Origin: Clostridia bacterium
GTDB lineage: Bacteria > Bacillota_A > Clostridia > Oscillospirales > Acutalibacteraceae
NCBI GenBank assembly: GCA_017456015.1
Contig: JAFTLL010000003.1
Span: 248,001-312,000 of the forward strand
Length of the DNA: 64,000 bases
Reading direction: 5' to 3'
Position numbers and translations under genes: made by a program. The notes under the pieces were generated by a model. The model was not told the DNA's origin, made no database searches, and saw only the letters and a list, made by a program, of their open reading frames with translations. Positions 55,016 through 64,000 of the stretch are shown in pieces. The stretch's first letter is position 1. Every line of letters starts with the position of its first letter.

Positions 55016-56680
55016 TCAAACTGTGAGAACTGCTCCCTTATCGGCAGAGGACACGAGCTTGGCATAGCGAGCAATGTAGCCGGTATTTATCTTCGGCTCG
55101 GGACATACCCAATTTGCTCTGCGTTTTGCAAGTTCATCATCTGATACTTCAACATGGATAGAGAAATTCTTAATGTCGATAGATATCATATCGCCCTCTT
55201 CAATAAGTGCGATGTTGCCACCAGCGGCAGCCTCGGGACTGACGTGACCGATAGCGGCGCCGCGTGTGGCACCGGAAAAGCGTCCGTCGGTGATAAGTGC
55301 AACACTTTCACCCAGCCCCATTCCGCAGATTGCAGATGTGGGATTCAGCATTTCACGCATACCGGGACCTCCCTTGGGACCCTCATAACGGATGACGACT
55401 ACGTCGCCCGGGTTTATCTGCTTTCCATAAATGGCGGTTATTGCCTCCTCTTCGGAATTAAACACCCTTGCGGGACCGCGGTGTTGCATCATTTCCTCCG
55501 CAACGGCAGACTGCTTAACAACACAGCCGTCAGGTGCAACATTACCCTTTAAAACAGCAATTCCGCCGCTTTGCGAATAGGGGTTATCAATCGGTCTTAT
55601 GATTGTTTCGTCAAGATTTTTAACCCCTTGAAGATTCTCGGCCATCGTCTTACCCGTTACGGTCATTACATCGAGATTGAGAAGATTTTTCTTTGTAAGC
55701 TCCTTCATTACGGCAAAGACGCCGCCTGCACGGTCCAAATCCTCCATAAAGGTGTCACCCGCGGGAGCAAGATGGCAGAGATTCGGGGTGTTGCGGCTGA
55801 TATCGTTAGACATATCGAGACTTATCTCAACACCGGCCTCATGCGCGATTGCCGGAAGGTGGAGCATCGTATTTGTAGAGCAACCGAGCGCCATATCTAC
55901 CGTTTCGGCATTGCGCAGCGCCTTTTCGGTCATAATATCACGCGGACGAATATCCCTTTTTATGAGCTCCATAATCTGCATACCTGCCTTTTTTGCAAGG
56001 CGGATACGGGCAGAAAGCGGAGCCGGAACGGTTCCGTTTCCGGGAAGTGCCATTCCTATTGCCTCAGACAGACAATTCATAGAGTTAGCGGTATACATAC
56101 CCGAACAGGAGCCGCAGGACGGGCAGGCATTTTCAACATAATCGTTAACCTCGCACTCGTCCATCGTTCCGGCGTGGTAAGCGCCGACCGCCTCAAACAT
56201 ATGGCTGAGGCATGTGCGTCTGCCGTCTTTCAGATGACCCGCAAGCATAGGGCCGCCGGAACAGAAAATTGTCGGAATATTCAGTCTTGCAGCGGCCATC
56301 AGCAGTCCGGGAACATTTTTATCACAGTTTGGAACCATTACAAGGCCGTCAAACTGGTGTGCCGTTACCATTGCCTCGGTCGAGTCGGCGATAAGGTCAC
56401 GCGTGACCAGAGAGTATTTCATTCCGACATGTCCCATTGCAATACCGTCACAAACGGCAATGGCCGGGAACATTATCGGCGTACCGCCCGCCAGTCTTAC
56501 ACCTGCTTTGACAGCCTCTGTGATTTTATCAAGGTGCATATGACCGGGAACAATCTCGTTATGCGAGCTGACGATTCCTACGATAGGACGGGACAGCTCT
56601 TCTTCGGTCAGGCCGAGTGCGTAAAGAAGACTTCGGTTGGGGGCGCGTTCAACGCCGTTTTTAATGTTATCGGAATTCAT
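55016..56680 (-). CDS. ilvD: Dihydroxy-acid dehydratase
   Basis: Iron-sulfur dehydratase for Ile and Val, 554 residues. Cluster cysteines appear in [28 protein letters not shown], and the C-terminal [21 protein letters not shown] block holds the catalytic Ser. Length is normal. It lies 26 bases after ilvC. Confidence 0.97.
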   Translation of the reverse strand: MNSDNIKNGVERAPNRSLLYALGLTEEELSRPIVGIVSSHNEIVPGHMHLDKITEAVKAGVRLAGGTPIMFPAIAVCDGIAMGHVGMKYSLVTRDLIADSTEAMVTAHQFDGLVMVPNCDKNVPGLLMAAARLNIPTIFCSGGPMLAGHLKDGRRTCLSHMFEAVGAYHAGTMDECEVNDYVENACPSCGSCSGMYTANSMNCLSEAIGMALPGNGTVPAPLSARIRLAKKAGMQIMELIKRDIRPRDIMTEKALRNAETVDMALGCSTNTMLHLPAIAHEAGVEISLDMSNDISRNTPNLCHLAPAGDTFMEDLDRAGGVFAVMKELTKKNLLNLDVMTVTGKTMAENLQGVKNLDETIIRPIDNPYSQSGGIAVLKGNVAPDGCVVKQSAVAEEMMQHRGPARVFNSEEEAITAIYGKQINPGDVVVIRYEGPKGGPGMREMLNPTSAICGMGLGESVALITDGRFSGATRGAAIGHVSPEAAAGGNIALIEEGDMISIDIKNFSIHVEVSDDELAKRRANWVCPEPKINTGYIARYAKLVSSADKGAVLTV

Positions 56681-56706
56681 AATAACCTCCGGGATATAAA
56701 ATAGAA

Positions 56707-58258
<1,552 letters not shown>

Positions 58259-58268
58259 TGCGTCCCTC

Positions 58269-59975
58269 CTAATTGAGTATAAACTGAGTTATATGTGCGC
58301 CGCCGCTTACCATAGGACGAACCATTTCATCTGTATCGATAGCGCAATCAATAACATACCCGTGTCCAAATTCGAGAGCATCCTTTATGGCTGCTTCAAG
58401 TTCTTCCACCGTGCAGACCCTTCTGCCCCTAAGGCCGTAAGCCTCTGCCAGTTTGACAAAATCAGGTCCGTGGGTAAGTGTCGTCTGTGAAAAATGCTTA
58501 TCATATATAAGGTTCTGCCACTGACGCACCATTCCAAGGGTCTTGTTATTGAATATGAAGGTAATGACCGGGATATCATAGTGCTGTTCTACCGCAAGCT
58601 CGTTACAGTTCATGCGGAAGCTGCCGTCACCGGTTATATGTATTACGGTTTTGTCCGGATTGCCGACCTTTGCACCGATTGCGGCGCCGAGTCCGAAGCC
58701 CATCGTACCAAAACCACCCGACGTTAAGAGTTGACCCGGATAATCAAAACGGAAGTGCTGTATTGCCCACATCTGATGCTGTCCTACGTCGGTAGCGACG
58801 ATGGTATCCTGCGGCATCATCTTGGCAATGGCACTGAGTATCTGTTTGGGTGTTAAGGTGTTGCTGGCCTCATCATACTCCGTTTCGGTCTTGAAGGAAA
58901 AAACATACTTTTTCCATTCGGAATGCTCGGACTTTTCAAGACGCTCGTTCAGCATCGCAAGGACACGCTTTGCATCCCCAACAATATGATGATCGGTCTT
59001 TACGTTTTTATTGATTTCTGCACGGTCAATATCGATTTGAACGATTTTGGCCTGCTTTGCAAAGCTTCCGGGGTTAAGGGCAACACGGTCAGAAAAACGG
59101 CATCCCACAGCTATAAGAAGGTCACAGCCGTCACAAGCCATATTGGAAGCCTGTGTTCCGTGCATTCCCACCATTCCGGTTGCAAGCGGATTTCTTCCTC
59201 TGAATCCGCCTGCTCCCATGACGGTGATCGCCACCGGAGCATCTATCTTCTCGGCAAATTCTGTGAATTCCTGCTGTGCTCTGCCACGGACGACACCGCC
59301 GCCGCAGATGAGAAACGGTTTTTCGGATGCGCGAATCATCTCAGCAAGCGTATCGATATCGGCATCGTTCGGGGCGGGAGGCTTAAAATCATATGAGGAG
59401 CGCTTCATCAAAGCAGCGAGCCTGCCCGAATTTTTATGTTCGCCCCGCGGAAGGGGTATAAACTCTGCCTGTTCAGCAGTGACATTTTTAAGAATATCAA
59501 TAAATATTGGACCTGGGCGACCGCTGCGTGCGATGGCAAACGCCTCACGCAGAACATCAGCAAGTTGTGCAACATCTCTTACCAAATAATTGCATTTGGT
59601 TATAGGCATAGTGATTCCGGTAATGTCTACCTCCTGAAATGAATCCTTGCCCATAAGATTTTCGGCAACATTGCAGGAAATGAATACTACGGGTGAGGAA
59701 TCCATATGCGCAGTAGCAATCCCGGTCGTAAGATTGGTGGCACCGGGACCCGATGTTGCAAAACAGACACCGACCTTTCCGGTACTTCTTGCATAGCCAT
59801 CGGCAGCGTGTGCTGCCCCCTGCTCATGTGAGGTGAGTATGTGCTTGATTGCACCGTCATATTTATATAGCTCATCGTAAACATTCAGTATCGTTCCGCC
59901 CGGATATCCGAAAACGGTATCAACGCCCTGTTCAATGAGGCATTCCATTAAAATTTTTGCGCCGGTCATTTGCAT
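58269..59975 (-). CDS. ilvB: Acetolactate synthase large (catalytic) subunit
   Basis: ThDP and FAD enzyme that makes acetolactate and acetohydroxybutyrate. The 568-residue protein has VFGYPGGTILNVYDEL with the catalytic Glu region, GPGATNLTTGIA, and the ThDP-binding GDGSFRMNCNELAVEQHYDIPVITFIFNN. The ATG at 59975 follows GGAGG by 9 bases; earlier in-frame codons lie in the terminator of the leader and are unlikely starts. First gene of the ilvBNCD-leuACDB-ilvE operon and subject to the leader attenuator upstream. Confidence 0.96.
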   Translation of the reverse strand: MQMTGAKILMECLIEQGVDTVFGYPGGTILNVYDELYKYDGAIKHILTSHEQGAAHAADGYARSTGKVGVCFATSGPGATNLTTGIATAHMDSSPVVFISCNVAENLMGKDSFQEVDITGITMPITKCNYLVRDVAQLADVLREAFAIARSGRPGPIFIDILKNVTAEQAEFIPLPRGEHKNSGRLAALMKRSSYDFKPPAPNDADIDTLAEMIRASEKPFLICGGGVVRGRAQQEFTEFAEKIDAPVAITVMGAGGFRGRNPLATGMVGMHGTQASNMACDGCDLLIAVGCRFSDRVALNPGSFAKQAKIVQIDIDRAEINKNVKTDHHIVGDAKRVLAMLNERLEKSEHSEWKKYVFSFKTETEYDEASNTLTPKQILSAIAKMMPQDTIVATDVGQHQMWAIQHFRFDYPGQLLTSGGFGTMGFGLGAAIGAKVGNPDKTVIHITGDGSFRMNCNELAVEQHYDIPVITFIFNNKTLGMVRQWQNLIYDKHFSQTTLTHGPDFVKLAEAYGLRGRRVCTVEELEAAIKDALEFGHGYVIDCAIDTDEMVRPMVSGGAHITQFILN

Positions 59976-60000
59976 TCGGTGCATTCCTCCTTTAACAAAT

Positions 60001-60040
60001 AAAAAAGCCATACGATCTAAAAGTTTAGACCATAAGGCTT
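60001..60040 (-). terminator. Leader terminator (attenuator) upstream of ilvB
   Basis: On the minus strand AAGCC-TTATG-GTCTAAA pairs with TTTAGAT-CGTAT-GGCTT with one mismatch and two wobbles, then six T. It stands only 26 bases before the ilvB start and between the ilvB promoter and the gene, so it must be read through for operon expression. The apical AACTTTTAG (60025-60017) is complementary to CTAAAAGTT at the end of the leader peptide gene (60124-60116). Confidence 0.85.
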
Positions 60041-60107
60041 GCAAAATCCGATTAAACCGAAGAACCGCGGTTTAGATACAATCACCCGCTAAGGCTCGCT
60101 TTGCAAT

Positions 60108-60203
60108 TTAGGCACAACTTTTAGCACTATTCACACTCTTACCCACAAGTAGTAGAATAATGCCCACAATAGCTATGCAGATTGTTGCAAAACCATACAT
60201 CAT
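60108..60203 (-). CDS. Ile/Val/Leu-rich leader peptide of the ilv-leu operon (putative)
   Basis: A 31-codon frame starting with two ATGs (60203 and 60200), weakly preceded by GTGAG, and ending TAA at 60108. Residues 8-20 read I-C-I-A-I-V-G-I-I-L-L-L-V: five Ile, three Leu and two Val in 13 positions. It lies in the transcribed leader between the ilvB promoter and the leader terminator, which is the layout of ribosome-mediated attenuation known for enterobacterial ilv and leu operons. Alternatively it may be a small membrane peptide, since the run could span a membrane. The ORF is too short to be certain by coding statistics. Confidence 0.62.
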   Translation of the reverse strand: MMYGFATICIAIVGIILLLVGKSVNSAKSCA

Positions 60204-60223
60204 AACAAATCGCTCACAAATCC

Positions 60224-60239
60224 AAACCGATTTCGGTTT
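60224..60239 (-). other. 5-prime hairpin in the ilvB leader RNA
   Basis: AAACCGA-AA-TCGGTTT forms seven perfect pairs near the expected 5-prime end of the ilvB transcript, before the leader peptide gene. The loop is short. It may stabilise the transcript or act as a pause site. Between 60041 and 60107 a second hairpin TAAACCG...CGGTTTA lies after the peptide stop. The rest of the 411-base gap (59976-60386) holds the elements listed separately. Confidence 0.45.
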
Positions 60240-60251
60240 TTAGTTTCAAAT

Positions 60252-60280
60252 ATTGTAGCACTTTAAAGCGCTATTGTCAA
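60252..60280 (-). promoter_or_regulatory. ilvB operon promoter with palindromic spacer
   Basis: Perfect TTGACA (60280-60275), 17-base spacer, TACAAT (60257-60252) preceded by TGC. The spacer carries TAGCGCTTTAAAGTGCTA, an 18-base palindrome with one mismatched pair, which could be an operator. The predicted transcript has a leader of about 270 bases. Confidence 0.82.
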
Positions 60281-60323
60281 TGGGTTTTTATAATTTTTTT
60301 GCAAAACACAAGATTTTTAAGAT

Positions 60324-60356
60324 AAATGCGTCAGGTTTTTAACAACCGACGCATTT
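60324..60356 (-). terminator. Terminator of the right-edge surface cluster
   Basis: On the minus strand AAATGCGTC and GACGCATTT form a perfect nine-pair outer stem around an inner GGTT/AACC pairing. The following TATCTTAAAAATC is only moderately T-rich. It lies 31 bases after the stop of the 60387 gene. Confidence 0.68.
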
Positions 60357-60386
60357 TTCATTTTCGTCTTTTAATTTATTGCTATT

Positions 60387-61037
60387 TTATGCTTTTCGGG
60401 GCCGACGGTATTTTTGCACCAGCCGATACAGCTTTTTCTTGCAGGTAACAAGAAAACAAAGGGCGGCAAAGCGCCATCGAAGGCTGAGCGAGAACAAGGC
60501 AACAACGACGGCCAAGAGCAACAGCATGGAAAGCAAAATCAACCACACACTATATAACGGTTTCGCCTGACCTAAAACGGCTTCCATAGAAATGCCGTAC
60601 GACAAATCCCTCATTTGTATTGTATCATCAAAATAATCCAAAACTTCTATATTTATTTTTGAAGCATCATAGGTTTCAGTTTGCGCATGAAGAGTAGTTT
60701 GGAACAGTTTTTCGGATAACGCACTACCGCTGCCGGAATCCCACATAAATGCTATTCGGTTCTCCTCTGCCGTTATATTTGATTTCTTTGCAAAAGATTT
60801 TGTGCGTTTCGTATCGATAGTCCATTCATCCTGATTGGTAGTCAATTCTATGTGCAGAGCGCCGACACCTGTTGTATAATTCGTATTGATTTCTAAATCC
60901 ACCGTACCGTCTTGATGGTCATAAAATTTCAAGGTGAATTCCGTATTTGGCTTTTCGGTTGTTTTTGCATACGCAAAAGACGAAGACAGCACAAAGAAAA
61001 GCCCTGTTAGAATTATAAGAGAAATAAGTTTTTTCAT
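60387..61037 (-). CDS. Secreted membrane-anchored protein with possible cohesin-like fold
   Basis: A 216-residue protein. Residues 1-24 are a signal peptide (KKLISLIILTGLFFVLSSSFAYA). Residues 30-150 are predicted mostly beta: FTLKFYDHQDGTVDLEINTNY, GVGALHIELTT, NRIAFMWDSGSGSALSEKLFQTTLHA. The G-x-L-x-x-E...I-A-F-M-W-D...L-F-x-T-x-L pattern resembles cohesin and related carbohydrate-binding jelly-roll domains, but the match is weak and by eye. A membrane helix at 161-185 and a very basic tail (RWRF...RRPRKA) anchor it with the domain outside. It is the last gene of the surface cluster. Confidence 0.6.
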   Translation of the reverse strand: MKKLISLIILTGLFFVLSSSFAYAKTTEKPNTEFTLKFYDHQDGTVDLEINTNYTTGVGALHIELTTNQDEWTIDTKRTKSFAKKSNITAEENRIAFMWDSGSGSALSEKLFQTTLHAQTETYDASKINIEVLDYFDDTIQMRDLSYGISMEAVLGQAKPLYSVWLILLSMLLLLAVVVALFSLSLRWRFAALCFLVTCKKKLYRLVQKYRRPRKA

Positions 61038-61868
61038 TTACTGCTCCTTATTCACCGTATCTGCCTTCGGCACCTTTACAGCTGAATTATTATAAGTAAA
61101 ATTGTAAATCAATTCAAATTGGTATGCCGCATCACTTGTATAAGAAATTGTAATATTACGGACCCTATTTTTTTCAAGTTCAATCGAAAAAGTGTCAATC
61201 TTATATTTGTCTGCGGTATTTTCGTCGATATTTAAAAAGGCAAAGGCGAGTTCTTCCAAATAGCCCTTTTTCGGAACATAAATACCGTCATTTTTTTCCA
61301 ATTTTTTATAGTCAATGGATTTTAAAAGTTCAATATTAAAATACAGTTTTGATGTCGTATCTTCTATTTGCGTTTCAACCCACTGACCGTCATCTTCTTT
61401 CATGCCGTAAAAGTCATCATACGTCAGCACATACCCTTTTCCATCGCGTTCATAAAGATAAAAGCGTACATCTCCGTTTTTTTCATAATAGGTCGTACCG
61501 TCTTTTTTTATGGTAACTTTGCGTTCTGAAAGGATATTTAAATCTTTCAATTCCTCCGTATCTTCTACAATATTACCATCACTATCATAATAGCCCTTAT
61601 CATACAAGTCGTCGAAATCCAATGCTTCGGATTGCGTATCGGTATCATCCTGTTTTTCATTGACATCAACCGAAAGGTCTTTTATCGTTTTTGTAATTTT
61701 GACCTGCATGCGGTTATATATATCACTGTCTGCGTTAAATGCATTTTTTACACGGGCAGCATTTGAGAGTAAAATCGCCACAAGTATTATAATTGCAAGC
61801 GCAACGCAAGCAAGTCCGAAAATCCATATTTTTTTGTATTTTTGCAAAATCAAAATTAACTTTTCCAT
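61038..61868 (-). CDS. Unrecognised single-pass membrane protein of the surface cluster
   Basis: A 276-residue protein that I do not recognise. A short cytosolic N-terminus (EKLILILQKYKKI) leads to one membrane helix (WIFGLACVALAIIILVAILL), so the remaining 240 residues should face outside. That part has an acidic linker (DVNEKQDDTDTQSEALDFDDLYDKGYYDSDG) and then a beta-rich domain with TIKKDGTTYYEKNGDVRFYLYERDGKGYVLTYDDFYG. The ATG at 61868 has AAGGAG 12 bases before it; an ATG at 61895 has none. It ends exactly where the next gene begins. Its role may be assembly or sensing for the surface complex (inference only). Confidence 0.7.
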   Translation of the reverse strand: MEKLILILQKYKKIWIFGLACVALAIIILVAILLSNAARVKNAFNADSDIYNRMQVKITKTIKDLSVDVNEKQDDTDTQSEALDFDDLYDKGYYDSDGNIVEDTEELKDLNILSERKVTIKKDGTTYYEKNGDVRFYLYERDGKGYVLTYDDFYGMKEDDGQWVETQIEDTTSKLYFNIELLKSIDYKKLEKNDGIYVPKKGYLEELAFAFLNIDENTADKYKIDTFSIELEKNRVRNITISYTSDAAYQFELIYNFTYNNSAVKVPKADTVNKEQ

Positions 61869-61931
61869 AAAATCTTCGCGCTCCTTGGCTAACATAATTG
61901 CAAAGCGTACCTATTGAAACGGCAATACTCG

Positions 61932-63119
61932 CTATGCTTTAAAGCGAATAACACCGAAACGAATCAAAACAAACATCACCAATGCACCGATAAGCAAAGC
62001 GAATATACACAAAGCAATAACTGGCAGTACACCTAACCCACGGCTTGTATTGTCTGTATTGTCAACCTTTTCTGTCGCGGCATCTTCCGGGACTTCTTCG
62101 GATTTAATTTCAGAACCATCCTGTGCGGCACGTTTGGCAATCACATAATAGGATTTTTGGCTTCCGTCCTCTGCGGTACAGGTTATTGTAACGGTATTAT
62201 CGCTGCCGGCAACCAAATCCTGGCCGCCACTGACCGAAACCGAAGCCTTGGCATCGGCCGCCGTTGCTCTGGCTGTAATCGCCGTTGTTTCATAAGGCAG
62301 CCAAACCACGTAGCGTTCGACACCGTTCTGGAAGGGCGGAGAAATCAAAAAGCCGTCAACAGAAATGCCGGAAAGCGCCGTATTGGAGCTGGGCACATAG
62401 TTGGGATCCTGCTTACGGGTGACCTTGATGGTATAGGTCTTGGTTGCACCGTTTTCTGCCTTTACAACCACACGAACCGTATTATCTCCAACCGCCAAAC
62501 TATTACCGGAAATAGAAACCTTGGCCTTTGCGTCCTCGGCAACCGCATTGATATTTAGCTTGGAAACGCTGTATTCCACCGTGCCGGCAGAATAAGATGT
62601 TGTGCCGGTACTGAAAGCGGGAGAAAGAGTTGCATTGCTGACAGTAAGGGATTTTAAGTTACAATTGGTGGAAAGCGGCGCAGCAACGGTTTTGCTGCCA
62701 GCGCCGGAAATCGTAGTGTCTCCGCTTAAATTGCTATAACTTCCGGAAAAAGAAACCGACAATGTCTCCCCTACCTGTGCCGAGCCGGAAACCGTAAAAT
62801 TGGCAGTAACAACTGCCTTGGAGCCGCTAACTCCTGTATTTCCCAAATCAACAAAAATCGTTTTTCCTTGTACATCCAGTGTGCCAACCGAGCCAGAAAT
62901 GCTGTTTAGCACTAAATTAGATGAGTGCGAAAATGTACCATCAACAGTTATAGCATTGTTAAGTGCGACATTTAAAGTGACTGTGAAACTATCGCCCGAG
63001 CGTAAGGTGGATTTAGAAAAAGAAATCGAAGCTCCGGCAGCAGAAGCTGGCAACGGAACAGCTATAACAAAAGATAAGATTAAAATAACAGCTACAAAAA
63101 GCGTCACGGTTTTTTTCAT
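61932..63119 (-). CDS. Membrane-anchored cohesin protein with two cadherin-like beta-sandwich repeats
   Basis: A 395-residue surface protein. Signal peptide 1-28; cohesin-type domain about 30-145 (SISFSKSTLRSGDSFTVTLNV at its start, QGKTIFVDLGNTGVSG in the middle); cadherin-like beta-sandwich repeats (PF12733 type) at about 153-236 and 247-330, each with the L-x-x-L-x-V-S-x-x-x-L-x-P-x-F opening and Y-x-I-x-V-x-R ending; an acidic linker; a membrane helix 364-388. No LPxTG motif. The ATG at 63119 follows AAGGGA by 7 bases. It lies 17 bases after a dockerin-bearing gene, so it may hold that protein at the cell surface through cohesin-dockerin binding. Confidence 0.82.
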   Translation of the reverse strand: MKKTVTLFVAVILILSFVIAVPLPASAAGASISFSKSTLRSGDSFTVTLNVALNNAITVDGTFSHSSNLVLNSISGSVGTLDVQGKTIFVDLGNTGVSGSKAVVTANFTVSGSAQVGETLSVSFSGSYSNLSGDTTISGAGSKTVAAPLSTNCNLKSLTVSNATLSPAFSTGTTSYSAGTVEYSVSKLNINAVAEDAKAKVSISGNSLAVGDNTVRVVVKAENGATKTYTIKVTRKQDPNYVPSSNTALSGISVDGFLISPPFQNGVERYVVWLPYETTAITARATAADAKASVSVSGGQDLVAGSDNTVTITCTAEDGSQKSYYVIAKRAAQDGSEIKSEEVPEDAATEKVDNTDNTSRGLGVLPVIALCIFALLIGALVMFVLIRFGVIRFKA

Positions 63120-63136
63120 AAATAATCCCTTCATTC

Positions 63137-64000
63137 TCATTTGGGTTGAATAGTAATTTTACCAATAACATGAAACTTTATATTTACATAATCCGTTCCT
63201 GTAATTTTTTTGTTTCCATCGATATCGGCTGCAACAGAATACGCACCACTCAATTTGTTTTTATTCAACACATCGAATTTTACATTCACATAATCCGAAC
63301 CGGTAATTTTTCCATCACCGTTGACATCACCGGTAACAATGACCGTTAGGGTTTGTTTGACTGTATTGCCGTGAAATAAACGTACGGTAAAGCCGGTTCC
63401 GACATATTCTGTGGCACTCGCCTCGGTTCCATTGGCCCGGTATATTTTTATATATTGCGCCTCATTGATTCCCGCTTTGATTGCCGAAACCGTTGTCTCG
63501 GCCGAAATCTTACTGATATATGTAGCCCCCACAGTAAATTTAGAGGAGGTAATCGCATTGGGATATGGCGGTTTTTCTCGTGTTACGGCAATTGTATAGA
63601 CTTGCTGTGTCACACCGTCTTCGGCGGTTACGGTTATTTTTATATTTGTCGTACCGCCGACTGTAAGGGTGGGATTGTTCACCGCCACCGTTGCTTTACT
63701 ATCGCTCACAGTACAAGATAAATCTAATTTATCCACCGTATAAGGTACAGTTGTTGTATAACTGTATACCCCTGCATTAAAAGCGGGAGAAAGGGTTGCG
63801 TTGGAAACCGACAAGGTTTGTAGGGTAGATTCGGTTGAGGGCGATTCTCGCGTAACAGAAATTGTATAAATCTTTTGCGTTGTCTTATCCCCCGCGGTCA
63901 CCGTAACGGTAACATCGGTAACGGCTCCGGCTGTAAGAGTTGGGTTATGGATTTGTACGGCAGCATTGCTATCGGTTGCTGCCGCTTGGAAATTCAGCTT
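63137..64000 (-). CDS. Dockerin protein with cadherin-like beta-sandwich repeats (5-prime end beyond the window)
   Basis: The frame is open from the window edge to the TGA at 63137 (287 residues seen). It contains the end of one PF12733-type repeat (1-52), a complete one (about 58-142) and a linker domain (about 145-220, with KIYRANGTEASATEYVGTG). A type I dockerin follows at about 223-283. Its two calcium loops are D225-x-N227-x-D229...D236 (DVNGDGKITGSD) and D259-x-D261-x-N263...D270 (DIDGNKKITGTD). It has no membrane helix at its C-terminus. The N-terminal part, probably with a signal peptide and perhaps a catalytic domain, is missing. Calcium-dependent binding to a cohesin is known for dockerins; the neighbouring cohesin is the obvious candidate. 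Confidence 0.85.
   Translation of the reverse strand, partial: KLNFQAAATDSNAAVQIHNPTLTAGAVTDVTVTVTAGDKTTQKIYTISVTRESPSTESTLQTLSVSNATLSPAFNAGVYSYTTTVPYTVDKLDLSCTVSDSKATVAVNNPTLTVGGTTNIKITVTAEDGVTQQVYTIAVTREKPPYPNAITSSKFTVGATYISKISAETTVSAIKAGINEAQYIKIYRANGTEASATEYVGTGFTVRLFHGNTVKQTLTVIVTGDVNGDGKITGSDYVNVKFDVLNKNKLSGAYSVAADIDGNKKITGTDYVNIKFHVIGKITIQPK

Noticed and set aside
55571..56704. Long plus-strand open frame of 377 codons
   Set aside because: It is exactly antisense to ilvD, which has all family motifs. The predicted product has no recognisable domain and the codon pattern mirrors the minus-strand gene.
60001..60280. T-box riboswitch upstream of ilvB
   Set aside because: The conserved T-box core AGGGTGGNACCGCG is not present; the nearest string (GGGTGATTGTATCTAAACCGCGG) has a long insert and lacks the TGGN bulge. 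The peptide attenuator explains the region better.
61932..63119. Sortase substrate (LPxTG-type anchor) in the cohesin protein
   Set aside because: The C-terminus has a membrane helix and short basic end but the only near match is LPVIA inside the helix region, which is not a sorting motif.

Overview
The window reads as a chromosomal segment of a low-GC, spore-forming Firmicute of the class Clostridia, probably a gut or fibre-associated Oscillospirales-type organism. Support: a spoIIGA-sigE sporulation pair, a CwlD-type amidase, an IspH-ribosomal protein S1 fusion (a Clostridia hallmark), a meso-diaminopimelate type MurE, and a cohesin/dockerin gene group at the right edge. Species and genus cannot be read from the sequence alone. 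Almost all genes are on the minus strand; only mtaB-PII-antiporter-asparaginase and dinB are on the plus strand. No rRNA, intact tRNA, IS element, prophage or CRISPR array was seen.

Layout. 1-1822: sporulation (DUF1294 fragment, sigE, spoIIGA) behind a promoter built like that of B. subtilis spoIIG. 2014-5807: plus-strand group mtaB, PII-like regulator, cation/proton antiporter, divergent asparaginase. 5901-9962: zinc ribbon protein, a degenerate tRNA-like element, a SigH-like sigma factor, radA, an amidase, a TIGR04086 membrane protein and yajC. 10043-11861: LytR-CpsA-Psr protein and class B sortase. 11976-24173: division and cell wall (dcw) cluster read leftwards as mraZ-rsmH-ftsL-spoVD/ftsI-murE-mraY-ftsW-murG-murA-ftsQ-ftsZ. 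24363-26439: nth and a LexA-box dinB. 26513-33033: DUF5685, DnaJ-like, membrane protein, flavoprotein, cmk, plsC, ispH-rpsA. 33107-37905: uvrB-uvrA. 37989-46491: complete histidine operon led by a TrpR-like regulator gene. 46610-59975: complete isoleucine/valine/leucine operon preceded by a leader with a small Ile/Val/Leu-rich peptide gene and an intrinsic terminator. 60387-64000: surface cluster with a dockerin protein (cut by the window edge), a membrane-anchored cohesin/cadherin-like protein, an unknown membrane protein and a second membrane-anchored protein with a possible cohesin-like fold.

How it fits together. Two amino-acid operons, each with a recognisable control region, give complete pathways for histidine and the branched-chain amino acids. 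The dcw cluster supplies most septal wall machinery but lacks ftsA, murC, murD and murF in this window. The observations most worth follow-up are the right-edge cohesin/dockerin cluster, the ilvB leader that looks like a ribosome-mediated attenuator rather than a T-box, the PII-like/antiporter/asparaginase operon, and the palindromic operator inside the his promoter.
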